Part shown: one piece after another, positions 34,085 to 44,228 of the stretch
Layout of the letters: each line of letters begins with the position of its first letter
How positions within the stretch are numbered: the stretch's first letter is position 1
Source: Paenibacillus periandrae
GTDB lineage: Bacteria > Bacillota > Bacilli > Paenibacillales > NBRC-103111
Length of the DNA stretch: 64,000 nucleotides
Direction of reading: 5' to 3'
Assembly: GCF_022458865.1 (NCBI RefSeq)
Contig: NZ_JAJNMU010000032.1
Span: 36,872-100,871 of the forward strand
Translations under genes and position numbers: made by a program
The notes under the pieces: generated by a model
The model's input: the letters and a program-made list of their open reading frames with translations, nothing else
Told to the model about the DNA's origin: nothing
The model's database searches: none

Positions 34085-35203
34085 CTAAGTTAACTTCACA
34101 TCACGCAATCGATTTCTTTCTCGGGAAATACTCAACAGGATGCCAATACCCGCCATACACACCAGTAAAGAAGAGCCTCCGTAGCTTATCAATGGGAGCG
34201 GTACCCCAGTTATCGGCAAACACCCTGTGACTGCTCCAATATTGAACAAAAATTGGACTCCGATCATACTGACAATACCTGTACCTAATAATAAGCCAAA
34301 CGGGTCTGAGCTTTGAACCGCAATAATAAAACCTCTGGCAAGAAACAGAGCATAGATCAAAATAAATAATGAAACTCCCAGAAACCCTAATTCCTCGCCC
34401 ATAATCGCAAATATAAAGTCGGTGTGCGCTTCGGGCAAATAATGCAGCTTTTGAATGCTTCGACCTATACCTGCTCCTGTCAATCCACCGTGGGCCAAAG
34501 CAAACAGAGATTGAATCAGCTGATATCCTGTCCCGGAGCCATCTTCCCAGGGGTTCATGAATGAAGTGATCCTTGCGAGGCGATAACTCTTTGATACAGC
34601 TAAATATACACAAAGAGGCATAATGAACAGCGCGAGCTTCAATAAATGCCATAAATTGGCCCCACCCATAATAATAAGAATACCCGAAATCATAACAAGA
34701 ATCAGGCTGGAGCCAAAGTCCGGCTGCAATAAAATCAAAAATGCAACGAGTCCGGTTACGAACAGCAAAGGTAATAACCCTTTTTTGAAATCACGTATCT
34801 TTTCCCGCTTTTTACTTATTAATGCAGCCAAGAACAGGACTACGGATAATTTGACAAATTCAGTAGGCTGTATGCCAAAACCACCAACACCGATCCAGCG
34901 TTTGGCACCATTAATTTGAACACCCATAACAAGCACGAGAATCAATAGTATAATCGAAATCAACATCAGCGTCCGTGACACCCGCCTAAAGATATGAAAA
35001 GGAATATTCATAAGTACAACCATTAACACAAAACCGGTAAACGAGAAAATGATTTGTTTTTTCGTGAAATACCACAGCGTATCATATTTATATAAAGCAA
35101 GCGCGGAGCTCGCGCTGAACACCATGATTAATCCGAATCCCACAAGAGAAATCGTTAAAAATAACAGTAAGAAGTCCGGTTTTCCTCTTGTTGGTTTACT
35201 CAA
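34085..35203 (-). CDS. SEDS-family peptidoglycan polymerase (FtsW/SpoVE/RodA)
   Basis: 372 aa with about ten membrane segments. The conserved external loop with GAKRWI, QPTEFVKLS, LLQPDFGSS and ISYGGSS are SEDS hallmarks. SEDS proteins polymerise glycan strands with a partner class B penicillin-binding protein. No such partner or cell-division cluster is next to it, so this is an orphan copy; a sporulation or accessory role is inferred. Confidence 0.9.
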   Translation of the reverse strand: MSKPTRGKPDFLLLFLTISLVGFGLIMVFSASSALALYKYDTLWYFTKKQIIFSFTGFVLMVVLMNIPFHIFRRVSRTLMLISIILLILVLVMGVQINGAKRWIGVGGFGIQPTEFVKLSVVLFLAALISKKREKIRDFKKGLLPLLFVTGLVAFLILLQPDFGSSLILVMISGILIIMGGANLWHLLKLALFIMPLCVYLAVSKSYRLARITSFMNPWEDGSGTGYQLIQSLFALAHGGLTGAGIGRSIQKLHYLPEAHTDFIFAIMGEELGFLGVSLFILIYALFLARGFIIAVQSSDPFGLLLGTGIVSMIGVQFLFNIGAVTGCLPITGVPLPLISYGGSSLLVCMAGIGILLSISRERNRLRDVKLT

Positions 35204-35247
35204 GCTGAATAATCCCCTTTTTAGCTTTCATCTGTATGATAGAAGTG

Positions 35248-36585
35248 TTATAGATTGAGCAAAATTTTGGCAATAGTGAAATATATAATTAACCCCGTCC
35301 CATCAACCAAGGTCGTTATAAAAGGCCCTGAGACCACAGCGGGATCAGCTTTCAGTTTATGCAAGATTAGTGGCAGGATCGCTGCAACAAATGATGCCCA
35401 AATCACGATAGACATAGCCGTAATAGCCACGACCAGTCCAACATTCGTTTCAACCCCAAGAAACCAGGCTCTTGCATAAGCGATCAACGAAATGGTGGCG
35501 CCCGTCATAAGGCCGGTGGTGACTTCCTTTCTGATCACTTTAAAAATATCTCGAAACTTCACATCTCCTACGGCAAGTGCCCGCACTAGCGTAGATACGG
35601 TTTGCGTTCCTGTATTTCCTCCCGTGCCTATAAGCAGTGGAACAAAAAATGCCAGTGCAATCACTTCGGAAAGTGTTTCCTCATAGTGCCTCAGTACAGT
35701 TCCGGTATAAGCCTCGGCCACAAATAAAATCAACAGCCATACGATCCGTTTTCTGTATAAATGAAACACAGATGTTTTGAAATACGCGTCGGCTAACGGC
35801 TGACTTCCACCCAGTTTTTGAATATCCTCTGTAGCTTCCTCCTGCATGACATCAATCAAATCATCAACTGTAATAACTCCAATAAGTCGATTTTGCACAT
35901 CAACAACGGGAAGGGCTACCAAATCATATCGTGATAATAGCTCAGCCGCTTCCTCTTGCTTCATAGTGGCCGGTACAGATATAACTTCTCCCGTAACAAT
36001 ATCTGACAGTCGGGTTTGAGGTTCTGATAAAACAATTTTCATCAAGGATATGACGTCTAGTAGTTCGCCTTTATTTCCTGTCACATAAACATATGAAGTA
36101 ATTTCCGCATCATGACCAATTTTCCGAATATGCTGCAGCGTTTCTTCAATGGTCCATGAGCTGCGGGCAGCCATATAATCAATCGTAGCCAAACTTCCCG
36201 CGGTTTGCTCCGGAAATGTCATTAACGTTTGGACCTTATTCCGATAATCTTCTGGAAGCAGATTCAACAGCTTGATGGACTGATGCCGATGAATAGCTAG
36301 CATCATATCAGCTACTACGTCACCTGACATCCTGTTCAATACCTGAGAAGTTTCACTTTCCTCTAAATGATTAAGAATTTGATACTGGAGTACGGGCTCC
36401 AAATATTCTATAATTTCAGCTGACAGATCAGGGGGAAGCATTTTCAGCAATTGGAGCTGTTCATCTCTATCCAGCTTTTCAACACAAGCAGCCAAGTCAA
36501 ACGGTCTGTAATTTTCTGCGAAAGCCAGCACCGAATTTTCATCATGTTGCGACAGTAAATTTTTCATTTCTTCCAGTTGGATCAT
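35248..36585 (-). CDS. mgtE: MgtE-type magnesium transporter
   Basis: 445 aa in the MgtE order: helical N domain (residues about 1-125), two CBS domains (about 130-255), then five membrane segments with GTGGNTGTQTVSTLVRALA as the pore signature. It gates magnesium entry by intracellular magnesium. No M-box riboswitch was seen in the 190 bases upstream. Confidence 0.95.
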   Translation of the reverse strand: MIQLEEMKNLLSQHDENSVLAFAENYRPFDLAACVEKLDRDEQLQLLKMLPPDLSAEIIEYLEPVLQYQILNHLEESETSQVLNRMSGDVVADMMLAIHRHQSIKLLNLLPEDYRNKVQTLMTFPEQTAGSLATIDYMAARSSWTIEETLQHIRKIGHDAEITSYVYVTGNKGELLDVISLMKIVLSEPQTRLSDIVTGEVISVPATMKQEEAAELLSRYDLVALPVVDVQNRLIGVITVDDLIDVMQEEATEDIQKLGGSQPLADAYFKTSVFHLYRKRIVWLLILFVAEAYTGTVLRHYEETLSEVIALAFFVPLLIGTGGNTGTQTVSTLVRALAVGDVKFRDIFKVIRKEVTTGLMTGATISLIAYARAWFLGVETNVGLVVAITAMSIVIWASFVAAILPLILHKLKADPAVVSGPFITTLVDGTGLIIYFTIAKILLNL

Positions 36586-36723
36586 AGGGAAGCTCCTTCA
36601 TGATGAATTCATTATCAGGTTGTACCTCATGGCTCCTCTGTATTCTACATCTGTTCTTTATTCTATATTCCCAAGGAAAATAAAAGGTTATGAAAAGGTT
36701 AAAATCAGCTGTCTTTCACAAGC

Positions 36724-36748
36724 AAAAAAAGACTGCCAAATAGCAGCC
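36724..36748 (-). terminator. Terminator after PAP2 gene
   Basis: GGCTGC and GCAGTC pair around a 6-base loop, followed by TTTTTTT on the minus strand. Confidence 0.7.
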
Positions 36749-36775
36749 TCTAATGATAAAGGTAGAACCTAAGGA

Positions 36776-37480
36776 TTATATATTAAGTTTTTTGTTCATA
36801 TTCGCTTTGAGCTTCGAAGAGGATCTTGGTTCCCGGATTTCCATATACCATTGAAAAATCCAGATCATAAGCGTCAACCAGAACCCGCTGACCATCAGTG
36901 CGCCAATAATGTCAGTTGGATAATGCACACCCAGATATACGCGGCTTACACAGATCATGACGATCATGAAGCTGCTCAGTACAATCAGCAAACCTCTTCC
37001 TAACTTTGTAGAAGTATGACGCCACAATAGGAACGCCAAAGCCCCATATAATGCAAGAGCCCCCATCGAATGTCCACTCGGAAAGCTGTACCCGGTTTCT
37101 TCTATCATACGATATACACTCGGACGTTCGCGATGAAAGATCGCTTTGAGGATTTGATTGGCAACAGCTGATCCACCTAATGCTCCAATAAAGAAAATCA
37201 ATTCGATACGGTGCCCAAGCACAAAGTATAAAAAAATCATCACCAATACAGCCAGAATGATGCAAACCTTGGTTGAGCCTATGGTAGTGAACAATTCCAT
37301 GAATTTGGTAAGAGTTGGATGCTCAAAGCTTTGTACAAAAGCAGCCAGCTTCAGGTCAAAGAAATTTAGCGGATATTGGTTGGCTATAAATGCCAATACA
37401 CCAAAGCCTATAATCAATAAAAAACTAAAAAACATCATAGTACGGTTAGAACGTGTAGAACGGGCTTTTCTTTTTCTCAA
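36776..37480 (-). CDS. PAP2-family membrane phosphatase
   Basis: 234 aa with about six membrane segments and the three phosphatase motifs KAIFHRERP, YSFPSGHSM and SRVYLGVHYPTD. Such enzymes dephosphorylate undecaprenyl diphosphate or phosphatidyl lipids at the membrane. No substrate evidence is present. Confidence 0.92.
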   Translation of the reverse strand: MRKRKARSTRSNRTMMFFSFLLIIGFGVLAFIANQYPLNFFDLKLAAFVQSFEHPTLTKFMELFTTIGSTKVCIILAVLVMIFLYFVLGHRIELIFFIGALGGSAVANQILKAIFHRERPSVYRMIEETGYSFPSGHSMGALALYGALAFLLWRHTSTKLGRGLLIVLSSFMIVMICVSRVYLGVHYPTDIIGALMVSGFWLTLMIWIFQWYMEIREPRSSSKLKANMNKKLNI

Positions 37481-37525
37481 TTATAAATCCCACTTTCATC
37501 AATAAATAAATATACCATGTGATCG

Positions 37526-38068
37526 TTATGGAATTTGATCCAAATCCAGATGTCCGTGGTAGCCTTTCTTCATGGATAGCTTTAATGTATTGTTGCTCCA
37601 TTCATATACATCAAGTCCATTTCCTCCGTCACCTAGCGACCATCCCAGTACGACCTCGGGCCGTCCGTCCTTATTAACATCTGCAAATCCCACATTATCC
37701 AGGCCGTAACCAGCTCCCAAAGTATCCCAAACGATTCGCCAATCCTCTTTATATTGCTTTAATAAGGCAGCTTTGAGCTTCTTTTCATTAAGAACGTCCT
37801 CTTCGTATACCACTATGGCCTCATTGATGCCGTCCCCATCCATATCTCCGAATACAGTTCCATTACCCTTATTTCCATGAACAGATGCTAATAGCCTTGC
37901 ACCCTCAGGCAGTAAGGTTCGAAGGGTTGTGCTCCATTTATCCTTTGGGGAAGTCCCTTCAGAGACCGGAGGTTTTATTAAATCGATGGGAGAAGCAGGC
38001 ATTCCACACCCGCCAAGCCATAATATACTCGTCACGATGAGACATGTCGAAATCAGCCTATTTACCAT
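37526..38068 (-). CDS. Lipoprotein with FG-GAP-like calcium motifs
   Basis: 180 aa. Lipobox LGGC after a short signal. Two DxDxDG-type loops (GDMDGDGINEAIV and ADVNKDGRPEVVL) resemble VCBS/FG-GAP repeats that bind calcium in beta-propeller-like proteins. Too short for a full propeller. Function unknown. Confidence 0.75.
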   Translation of the reverse strand: MVNRLISTCLIVTSILWLGGCGMPASPIDLIKPPVSEGTSPKDKWSTTLRTLLPEGARLLASVHGNKGNGTVFGDMDGDGINEAIVVYEEDVLNEKKLKAALLKQYKEDWRIVWDTLGAGYGLDNVGFADVNKDGRPEVVLGWSLGDGGNGLDVYEWSNNTLKLSMKKGYHGHLDLDQIP

Positions 38069-38163
38069 TTGTCCCCCTACTCCTCATTAATGACTGTTCA
38101 AATTTTATTTTATATTTTTTTTGTAAACAAAAGGTTATGAAAAAGTTAAAATTGATTTATTGT

Positions 38164-39546
38164 CTACTTGGGAAGATAAATCTTGACCTTCGTTCCTACT
38201 CCCTCTTGACTATCGATAAGGAGCCGTCCTCCGTGCAGCCTGATGATTTGCTCCGAAATCGATAAACCGAGACCGCTTCCAGCAGCGTGACTGTCTCCCT
38301 TGTAAAATTTTTGTAGAACATGAGCGAGATCGCCCTCAGCAATTCCGTGCCCCGTATCTTCTACAGAAATTATGATATGTTGATGATCCGAGCCAGCAGC
38401 CAGCTTAATACTGCCATGGGGATCAGTAAATTTCAGTGAATTATCTAAAAGGTTAATCAGCACCTGCTTCAGCCTGTTTTCGTCGGCTTGAATCACAGGA
38501 AGCTTATCGTCAACGTGTACGTTTAGCGAAATATGGAGTCGTGCAGCCCTTGGAGCCAGCTGCTTGCCAATATGCTGAATGAATTCCTTCATATGCAGTG
38601 AATTGCAGCTTAAAACCATACGGCCATTGTCCAATTTGGAAAAATCGAGCAGCTCATCGACCAGCTCGGTTAATCTGTCTGTTTCCGTTTCGATGATTTC
38701 AAGACCATCCTTGAGTAGAGAACCGCTGTCCTCATCATTCGTTCTTAAGGTTACGGCCCATCCCTTTATTGATGTTAAGGGCGTACGCAGCTCATGAGAA
38801 ACCGATGAAATAAAATCATTTTTGAGCTGATCGTTTTGCTGAATGGTAGCTGCCATCGTATTTAACGTATCTGCCAACGAACCCAGCTCATCCCGATATC
38901 GCTTCTTGGCGGTAACGGAAAAGTCTCCTTCCGCCATTTGATCCGCGGCCAGCTTAAGCTCGGTAATTGATGTGGTAATGGTCCTGGACAAAAAGATGCC
39001 GAGAACGGTGACTATGGCTACCACAAATAAGCCAACTGTAATAAAAAGCGTAAAAATATGGTTGATCGTTACTGTCATGTCGGTTAGCGAAGTTACAAAT
39101 CTGACGGCCCCTACCGTGATATCCTTAGCCTGTAACGGATAGGACACCGCCAATATTTCTTCATGTGTGGACAACTCATTCCCTCGCCATATTCCGACCT
39201 GTCCGCTGACCGCCTCTTGCACATCCTGATATTCGATCAAGCTTTTTCCGGCCAAAGTTCCCGTAGAGTCCTGAAGAAGCTGCCCGGTTGAACTAATGAT
39301 TTGCACTTGTGCAGCGGAATTTTGGGCAAATCCTTTCAATAACCGTTCCGATTGTTTTTGCAAATCTTCATCAGCGAAATATTGATGAAAAAAAGAAGCG
39401 GATAATTCCGCTTGATTCACCAGAGTCCGTTCCATATTGTGATAATAATAATACTTCACCGATATCATAAGGAACATTTCCAGTATGGCTACTGTAATCA
39501 AAATAACGATCAGGTAGCTTCCTACTAATCTTTTTTGAATACCCAA
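38164..39546 (-). CDS. Membrane histidine kinase, OmpR-partner type
   Basis: 460 aa. Membrane segments near residues 10-31 and 164-187 bracket a sensor loop. HAMP, HisKA with phosphoacceptor H251 in SSVSHELRTPL, and HATPase with N-box QVLINLLDNSLKF follow. It is 4 bp after the response regulator gene. Its signal is unknown. Confidence 0.93.
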   Translation of the reverse strand: MGIQKRLVGSYLIVILITVAILEMFLMISVKYYYYHNMERTLVNQAELSASFFHQYFADEDLQKQSERLLKGFAQNSAAQVQIISSTGQLLQDSTGTLAGKSLIEYQDVQEAVSGQVGIWRGNELSTHEEILAVSYPLQAKDITVGAVRFVTSLTDMTVTINHIFTLFITVGLFVVAIVTVLGIFLSRTITTSITELKLAADQMAEGDFSVTAKKRYRDELGSLADTLNTMAATIQQNDQLKNDFISSVSHELRTPLTSIKGWAVTLRTNDEDSGSLLKDGLEIIETETDRLTELVDELLDFSKLDNGRMVLSCNSLHMKEFIQHIGKQLAPRAARLHISLNVHVDDKLPVIQADENRLKQVLINLLDNSLKFTDPHGSIKLAAGSDHQHIIISVEDTGHGIAEGDLAHVLQKFYKGDSHAAGSGLGLSISEQIIRLHGGRLLIDSQEGVGTKVKIYLPK

Positions 39547-39550
39547 TTAG

Positions 39551-40255
39551 TCAACCGTCCTTTCTCCAACGATAGCCAAGCCCCCATACGGTTTGGATTA
39601 ACTGGGGTTTGGAGCAATCGTCCTCCAGCTTTTCGCGAAGTCTGCGAACATGGACATCCACCGTTTTGGGATCACCCACATAGTCCTCTCCCCAAACAAG
39701 ATTCAAAAGCTTATCTCTGGATAACGCCTTATCCGGGTTTTCCAGAAATACTTTTACCATCTGATATTCCTTGGGTGTAACTTCGATTAAGCAATCCTGT
39801 TTAAATAACTTATTGGAATCCAGATCAAGTATAATCGCGCCTGACTGAAGCAGCTTTCTATCGAAACCAGCAACTTTTTGGGTACGGCGTAATACCGTTT
39901 TGATTCTGGCAACAAGCTCCAGTGGATTAAACGGTTTTACCATATAGTCGTCAGCGCCAAGCTCAAGTCCTTTAATTTTATCCTGATCTTGTCCGAGCGC
40001 TGTTAATAGAATGATGACGATGTCTGGGTCTGTCTCTCTCAGCCTTCTGCACAATTCAAAACCATCCATATCGGGGAGCATAATGTCCAGTACAACCACA
40101 TCAGGACGATTTGCAGCAAGCATGCTCAAAGCTAGCTCACCCAGAGCGGCTTCACTGACGCTAAAATGGTTTCTATCCAAATTGATCGCTACAAAACGTC
40201 TAATATGATCATCGTCCTCAACGATGAGAACTTTATTGCGGTCTAAAGTATCCAT
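39551..40255 (-). CDS. OmpR/PhoB-type response regulator
   Basis: 234 aa from ATG 40255 behind GAGGGGG. Receiver domain with D57 in VVVLDIMLPDMDG and K in MVKPFNP; a C-terminal winged helix (VWGEDYVGDPKTVDVHVRRLREKLE). An upstream ATG (40297) would bury the ribosome site in the gene. Confidence 0.94.
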   Translation of the reverse strand: MDTLDRNKVLIVEDDDHIRRFVAINLDRNHFSVSEAALGELALSMLAANRPDVVVLDIMLPDMDGFELCRRLRETDPDIVIILLTALGQDQDKIKGLELGADDYMVKPFNPLELVARIKTVLRRTQKVAGFDRKLLQSGAIILDLDSNKLFKQDCLIEVTPKEYQMVKVFLENPDKALSRDKLLNLVWGEDYVGDPKTVDVHVRRLREKLEDDCSKPQLIQTVWGLGYRWRKDG

Positions 40256-40344
40256 CTCAATCCCCCTCAAAAAACGCAAACGCTCTGCTCTATGCATCTA
40301 GCATAACATCTGACCGTAAACATTACGAACAGAACTCTAACCAC

Positions 40345-40373
40345 AAAAAAACTCTCCCTTGGATCAGAGAGAG
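40345..40373 (-). terminator. Terminator after Lpl-type operon
   Basis: CTCTCTC pairs with GGGAGAG (one T-G) and TTTTTTT follows on the minus strand, after the last permease gene. Confidence 0.6.
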
Positions 40374-40482
40374 CTTGCTGTTTCGCCTCACCTAACGAGG
40401 ACCTGTCCTTTATAATGAATGGTACTCTCGAAATTATAAGCTGTCAATAGTAATACCGTGTTAAAGCTGAATCGAATGAAGG

Positions 40483-41361
40483 CTATCCTTTTACGGCCCC
40501 AATCAGGACGCCCTTAACGAAATATTTTTGCAGGAAAGGATACACAACCAGCAGTGGAACGATCATCACAATAATGCCTGCAGACCGAATCGATTGCGGT
40601 GTTAACAGCTCCTGGATATCCTGCGGCTGCAGATTGTTCATGCTCTGCAGTAAGGATTGATTAGCAATCATATTTTGCACGAGCACCGCCAGGTTGAACT
40701 TGTTGGAATCGTTAATATTGATTAACACACTCTGGAAAGCGTTCCAGTACCCAACACCATAGAATAGCATCAATGTTGCCAGCACCGGCATGGACAGCGG
40801 CAATACGATTTGCCATAGCAGCCTCCATTCATTGCAGCCATCCATCTGCGCCGCTTCGCTCATCTCCTCAGGTAATTGCTCAAAGAATGATTTAAGCACA
40901 AGCAGATTATAGGCACTGATCAAGCCCGGCAGCCAAAGCGACCAGTAGGTATTGACAATTTCGAGCGCTCTGTTAACGAGAAAAGCCGGAATTACCTGAA
41001 TGCCAAACAACATCGTAAACACGATAGCCAAAGTAAAAAACTTGCGCGAGTAAAAATATGGCTTGGACAGCGGGTAGGCCGCAAGTATCGTGAATACCAT
41101 ACTGAACAATACGCCAAAGCCTGTTATGACCACGCTGTTTTGAAAGCACTTCACAATCGGTGTGCCATCCATCAAAGATCGGTAGGCGTCGAGGTTAACC
41201 CCGACCGGCCAGATGCCGACAAACCCTGAAGCCACTGCATCGTATTCACTTAAAGACAGGGCAACCAGATGCAGCAGCGGAATCAGACAGCTAAGCCCCG
41301 CCAATAACAGCAGCGAATAATTGACCACATAAAGCACCTTTTCGCCTAAGGACAATCTCAT
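40483..41361 (-). CDS. ABC permease, LplC/YtcP type
   Basis: 292 aa, six membrane segments, EAA loop EAAQMDGCNEWRLLWQIVLP. Last gene of the importer unit; pairs with the LplB-type permease upstream. Confidence 0.93.
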   Translation of the reverse strand: MRLSLGEKVLYVVNYSLLLLAGLSCLIPLLHLVALSLSEYDAVASGFVGIWPVGVNLDAYRSLMDGTPIVKCFQNSVVITGFGVLFSMVFTILAAYPLSKPYFYSRKFFTLAIVFTMLFGIQVIPAFLVNRALEIVNTYWSLWLPGLISAYNLLVLKSFFEQLPEEMSEAAQMDGCNEWRLLWQIVLPLSMPVLATLMLFYGVGYWNAFQSVLININDSNKFNLAVLVQNMIANQSLLQSMNNLQPQDIQELLTPQSIRSAGIIVMIVPLLVVYPFLQKYFVKGVLIGAVKG

Positions 41362-41382
41362 GACGTCATACTCCTTTCCCCG

Positions 41383-42363
41383 TTACCATAGCGATTGATT
41401 GAATTTCTTGGCAGCAGCATTAGCCAGCACGACAAGAACAAGCCCGATCACCGATTCGAACAATCCCATTGCCGTTGTCAGACTGTACATCCCGCCTTGA
41501 ATACCTACGGTATAAATATAGGTGCTGATTACACTGGACACGTCGGATACGGAGGCATTCTGCAGGTTGTACACGCGGTCAAAGCCTACCTCCATCACAT
41601 TGCCCATCGCAATAATGAGCATTAAGGTCATGATTGGTAATATACCAGGCAGGGTGACATGCCAGATTTGCTTCGCTTTGTTCGCTCCGTCTATACTGGC
41701 TGCTTCGTATAAGTGCGGGTCAATGGAGCTGATCGCCGCTAAATAAATGATCGCCGAGAAGCCTGCTTCCTTCCAGATCGACGAACCGAAGAAAATCGTC
41801 ATCCAGGTATCTACCCGGTACAGGAATTGAATGGGTTCGCCCCCAAGCGAAAGTATTACCGTGTTCACAATACCTGCCTGCGCCCCAAACAAGGTCACGA
41901 CGATTCCCCCTACAATGACCCAGGAGAAGAAGTGCGGAAGATACAGCAGCGTCTGCACGGATTTCTTAAACCATACACGCCGCACTTCGTTCAGCATGAT
42001 CGCTACCAGTATCGGAAACGGAAAACCGATCACGATATTGATAAAGCTGAGTATGAAGGTATTGCGGATGATTTGCAGCGTTTGGGGGTTTTGAAAGATC
42101 ATCCAAAAATTATCGAGACCCGCCCAAGGGCTACCCCAAATACCCTGCATTAGATTATACTGCTTGAAGGCGATAATGCCGCCCAGCATCGGGATATAAC
42201 GAAAGGTAAGAAAAAAAGCGATAACCGGAATGAACATGATTAACAATGGCAAATTACGATTAAACCTTTTACTGGAAAAAGCTTTTGCTGCAGTGCGATT
42301 ACCAGCCTGCGGCTGCAACGAGCCAATCACCTGGTTGGATTCCGTACGATTAGGTGCGCCCAT
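41383..42363 (-). CDS. ABC permease, LplB type
   Basis: 326 aa, six membrane segments after a cytosolic lead of about 35 residues. EAA loop EAASIDGANKAKQIWHVTLP. These permeases carry complex oligosaccharides or sugar derivatives in Bacillales. Confidence 0.93.
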   Translation of the reverse strand: MGAPNRTESNQVIGSLQPQAGNRTAAKAFSSKRFNRNLPLLIMFIPVIAFFLTFRYIPMLGGIIAFKQYNLMQGIWGSPWAGLDNFWMIFQNPQTLQIIRNTFILSFINIVIGFPFPILVAIMLNEVRRVWFKKSVQTLLYLPHFFSWVIVGGIVVTLFGAQAGIVNTVILSLGGEPIQFLYRVDTWMTIFFGSSIWKEAGFSAIIYLAAISSIDPHLYEAASIDGANKAKQIWHVTLPGILPIMTLMLIIAMGNVMEVGFDRVYNLQNASVSDVSSVISTYIYTVGIQGGMYSLTTAMGLFESVIGLVLVVLANAAAKKFNQSLW

Positions 42364-42385
42364 CGGGCTTTCACTCCCTTCGAGC

Positions 42386-44044
42386 TTACTTATCTGAGTA
42401 CAGCTTCACTGCGTCTTCGCCGAATTTGTATAAGTCTTCAAGCAAAAATGCTTTCGATTTGTTCGTCTCGTACCATTTAGCGTAAAAATCATCCACCTTG
42501 AGGCCGCCTGATTTGTCCCAAATTCCTTTGGCATCAGCAAGTGCCTGCTCCGCGGAATAACCTCCTCCGCCAACAATCGCCTTCAGCCAAATGTCTTTAA
42601 TTTGCTGTTCTGAATTTTTGACAACAAGGGATAGCTCCTGCGGCAATACCGGTAAATACTCAGGCTTCAACGTCGGTATAGGACGGTCCTTTGATACATA
42701 TGCGCTGTCTGCTTGCAAAGCCAGCTCTCGCAGCTGCTTGAGTGCTTCCGTGTCCTGTGGCTTCTGTGCACTGAACGAGCATTTGCCAAACAACAATGTG
42801 GATGCCATCATCCCAAGATCACCTGTATACGTGATTTCTTTTTTATTCTTCTCAGCATCGATCGGCTTCGGACATCCGACAGCGTCCTTGCTCCAGTGCG
42901 TACCCTCAACACCGCTTTGAATCGTTCTTGCATGGTCCGGCTTGATCATGAAATCCACATATTGCATGACCGCTCTCGGGTCCTTGGCTCCCACATTGAT
43001 CGCACCGACCATTTGAATCGGGCTGCTAACGACCGGGCTGTACTGCCCGAATTGTGATTTTGGCAGTGTCAGTATCGCGAGCTTACCGCCAGGGTTATTT
43101 TTCCGAAACGCGTCCAGATCCTTATCGTTGATGTCCTGATGCAGATACATGCCCAGCTTGCCTGACAGGAAATCCTGCTTAGCCTTTTCACCGTTTTTAT
43201 CCGCCAGAAAGTCCTTATCGGCAGTTCCTGCGTTAAACAGCTCCTTCTGGAAGGCAACCGAAGCCTTAATCCGATCCCACTCATGAATGAACTTATCCCC
43301 TTCAAAACGCCATTGTACCTCGCCAAAACCGAACATATGCGAAATGATAGACATCGCGTTACCACTCAGATTAAGCCCGAACGTATCTGCTTTCCCGTTG
43401 CCGTCCGGGTCCTGTGTTGCGAACGCCTTGGCCACAGCCATAAACTCCTCGGTCGTCTTGGGTGCGGTTATCCCAAGCTTTTGCAGCCAATCTTCACGGA
43501 TATAAATGCGGTGAAGTGCCGTTAAGGGCGTAACCTTGCCGATTTCATAGATTTTGCCATCATCCTTTGTACCCAGCTTCTTCAGTTGAGGGAACTGCTT
43601 CATTAACTCCTTGTAGCTCGTGCTATGCTTCTCGATTACATTATCCAGCGGCATCAGCAGCTTCTGACTGTACCATTGATTCCGGTAACCCGCGTCGTAT
43701 TCCAGAACAAGATCAGGTGCGGTGCCCGTAGCAAATAGCGCATTAAATTTCTGAAGTGATTCCCAGCGCGGCACCGGCACATATTTGACATCCACCGGCC
43801 CGTTCTTATTCACCCATTCCACCCAGCGATTCTTCTCCCAGTTGCCTTCCTCTGGCGGGATGTTGTTGCGATCATAAATCGATACGGTGATGTTTCCCCG
43901 TTTCTCAGAAGCTGTGGCAGCTGCCGGGCTGCCAGTTCCGGTGGCAGGTCCTGAATTCGTGCTGCAACCCGCTGCTAATACACCGGTCGCTGCTAATAAC
44001 AACGTTCCTTTCCTGACCCTTGTTTTCCAACCTTGCTGTGCCAT
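42386..44044 (-). CDS. ABC substrate-binding lipoprotein, LplA type
   Basis: 552 aa, long as usual for this family. Lipobox LAAGC gives lipidated C27, followed by a Gly/Thr/Ala-rich tether. The importer lacks its own ATPase and probably uses a shared one. A membrane AraC regulator gene lies immediately upstream, a standard pairing. Confidence 0.93.
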   Translation of the reverse strand: MAQQGWKTRVRKGTLLLAATGVLAAGCSTNSGPATGTGSPAAATASEKRGNITVSIYDRNNIPPEEGNWEKNRWVEWVNKNGPVDVKYVPVPRWESLQKFNALFATGTAPDLVLEYDAGYRNQWYSQKLLMPLDNVIEKHSTSYKELMKQFPQLKKLGTKDDGKIYEIGKVTPLTALHRIYIREDWLQKLGITAPKTTEEFMAVAKAFATQDPDGNGKADTFGLNLSGNAMSIISHMFGFGEVQWRFEGDKFIHEWDRIKASVAFQKELFNAGTADKDFLADKNGEKAKQDFLSGKLGMYLHQDINDKDLDAFRKNNPGGKLAILTLPKSQFGQYSPVVSSPIQMVGAINVGAKDPRAVMQYVDFMIKPDHARTIQSGVEGTHWSKDAVGCPKPIDAEKNKKEITYTGDLGMMASTLLFGKCSFSAQKPQDTEALKQLRELALQADSAYVSKDRPIPTLKPEYLPVLPQELSLVVKNSEQQIKDIWLKAIVGGGGYSAEQALADAKGIWDKSGGLKVDDFYAKWYETNKSKAFLLEDLYKFGEDAVKLYSDK

Positions 44045-44198
44045 GTCTGGTACTCCCCTTGTCGTCTAAATTTTTTACAGCCTCGTTCCTGATTGCACTA
44101 TAGCTTCCTAACGGCCGACAGCGCAATTTACATGTTTCCGACGACTAACCGAATGGTCAAAATCGCACGACTAGCCAAACATCCGCAATAAATCGAAA

Positions 44199-44228
44199 AG
44201 AAAAAAGCCCGTCATGACAGGCTTTTCT
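44199..44228 (-). terminator. Terminator of membrane AraC gene
   Basis: AAAAGCCTGTC and GACGGGCTTTT pair around a short loop, then TTTTC on the minus strand. The stem overlaps the last codons of the gene. Confidence 0.7.

Noticed and set aside
36586..36775. M-box riboswitch before mgtE
   Set aside because: None of the conserved M-box blocks were found.
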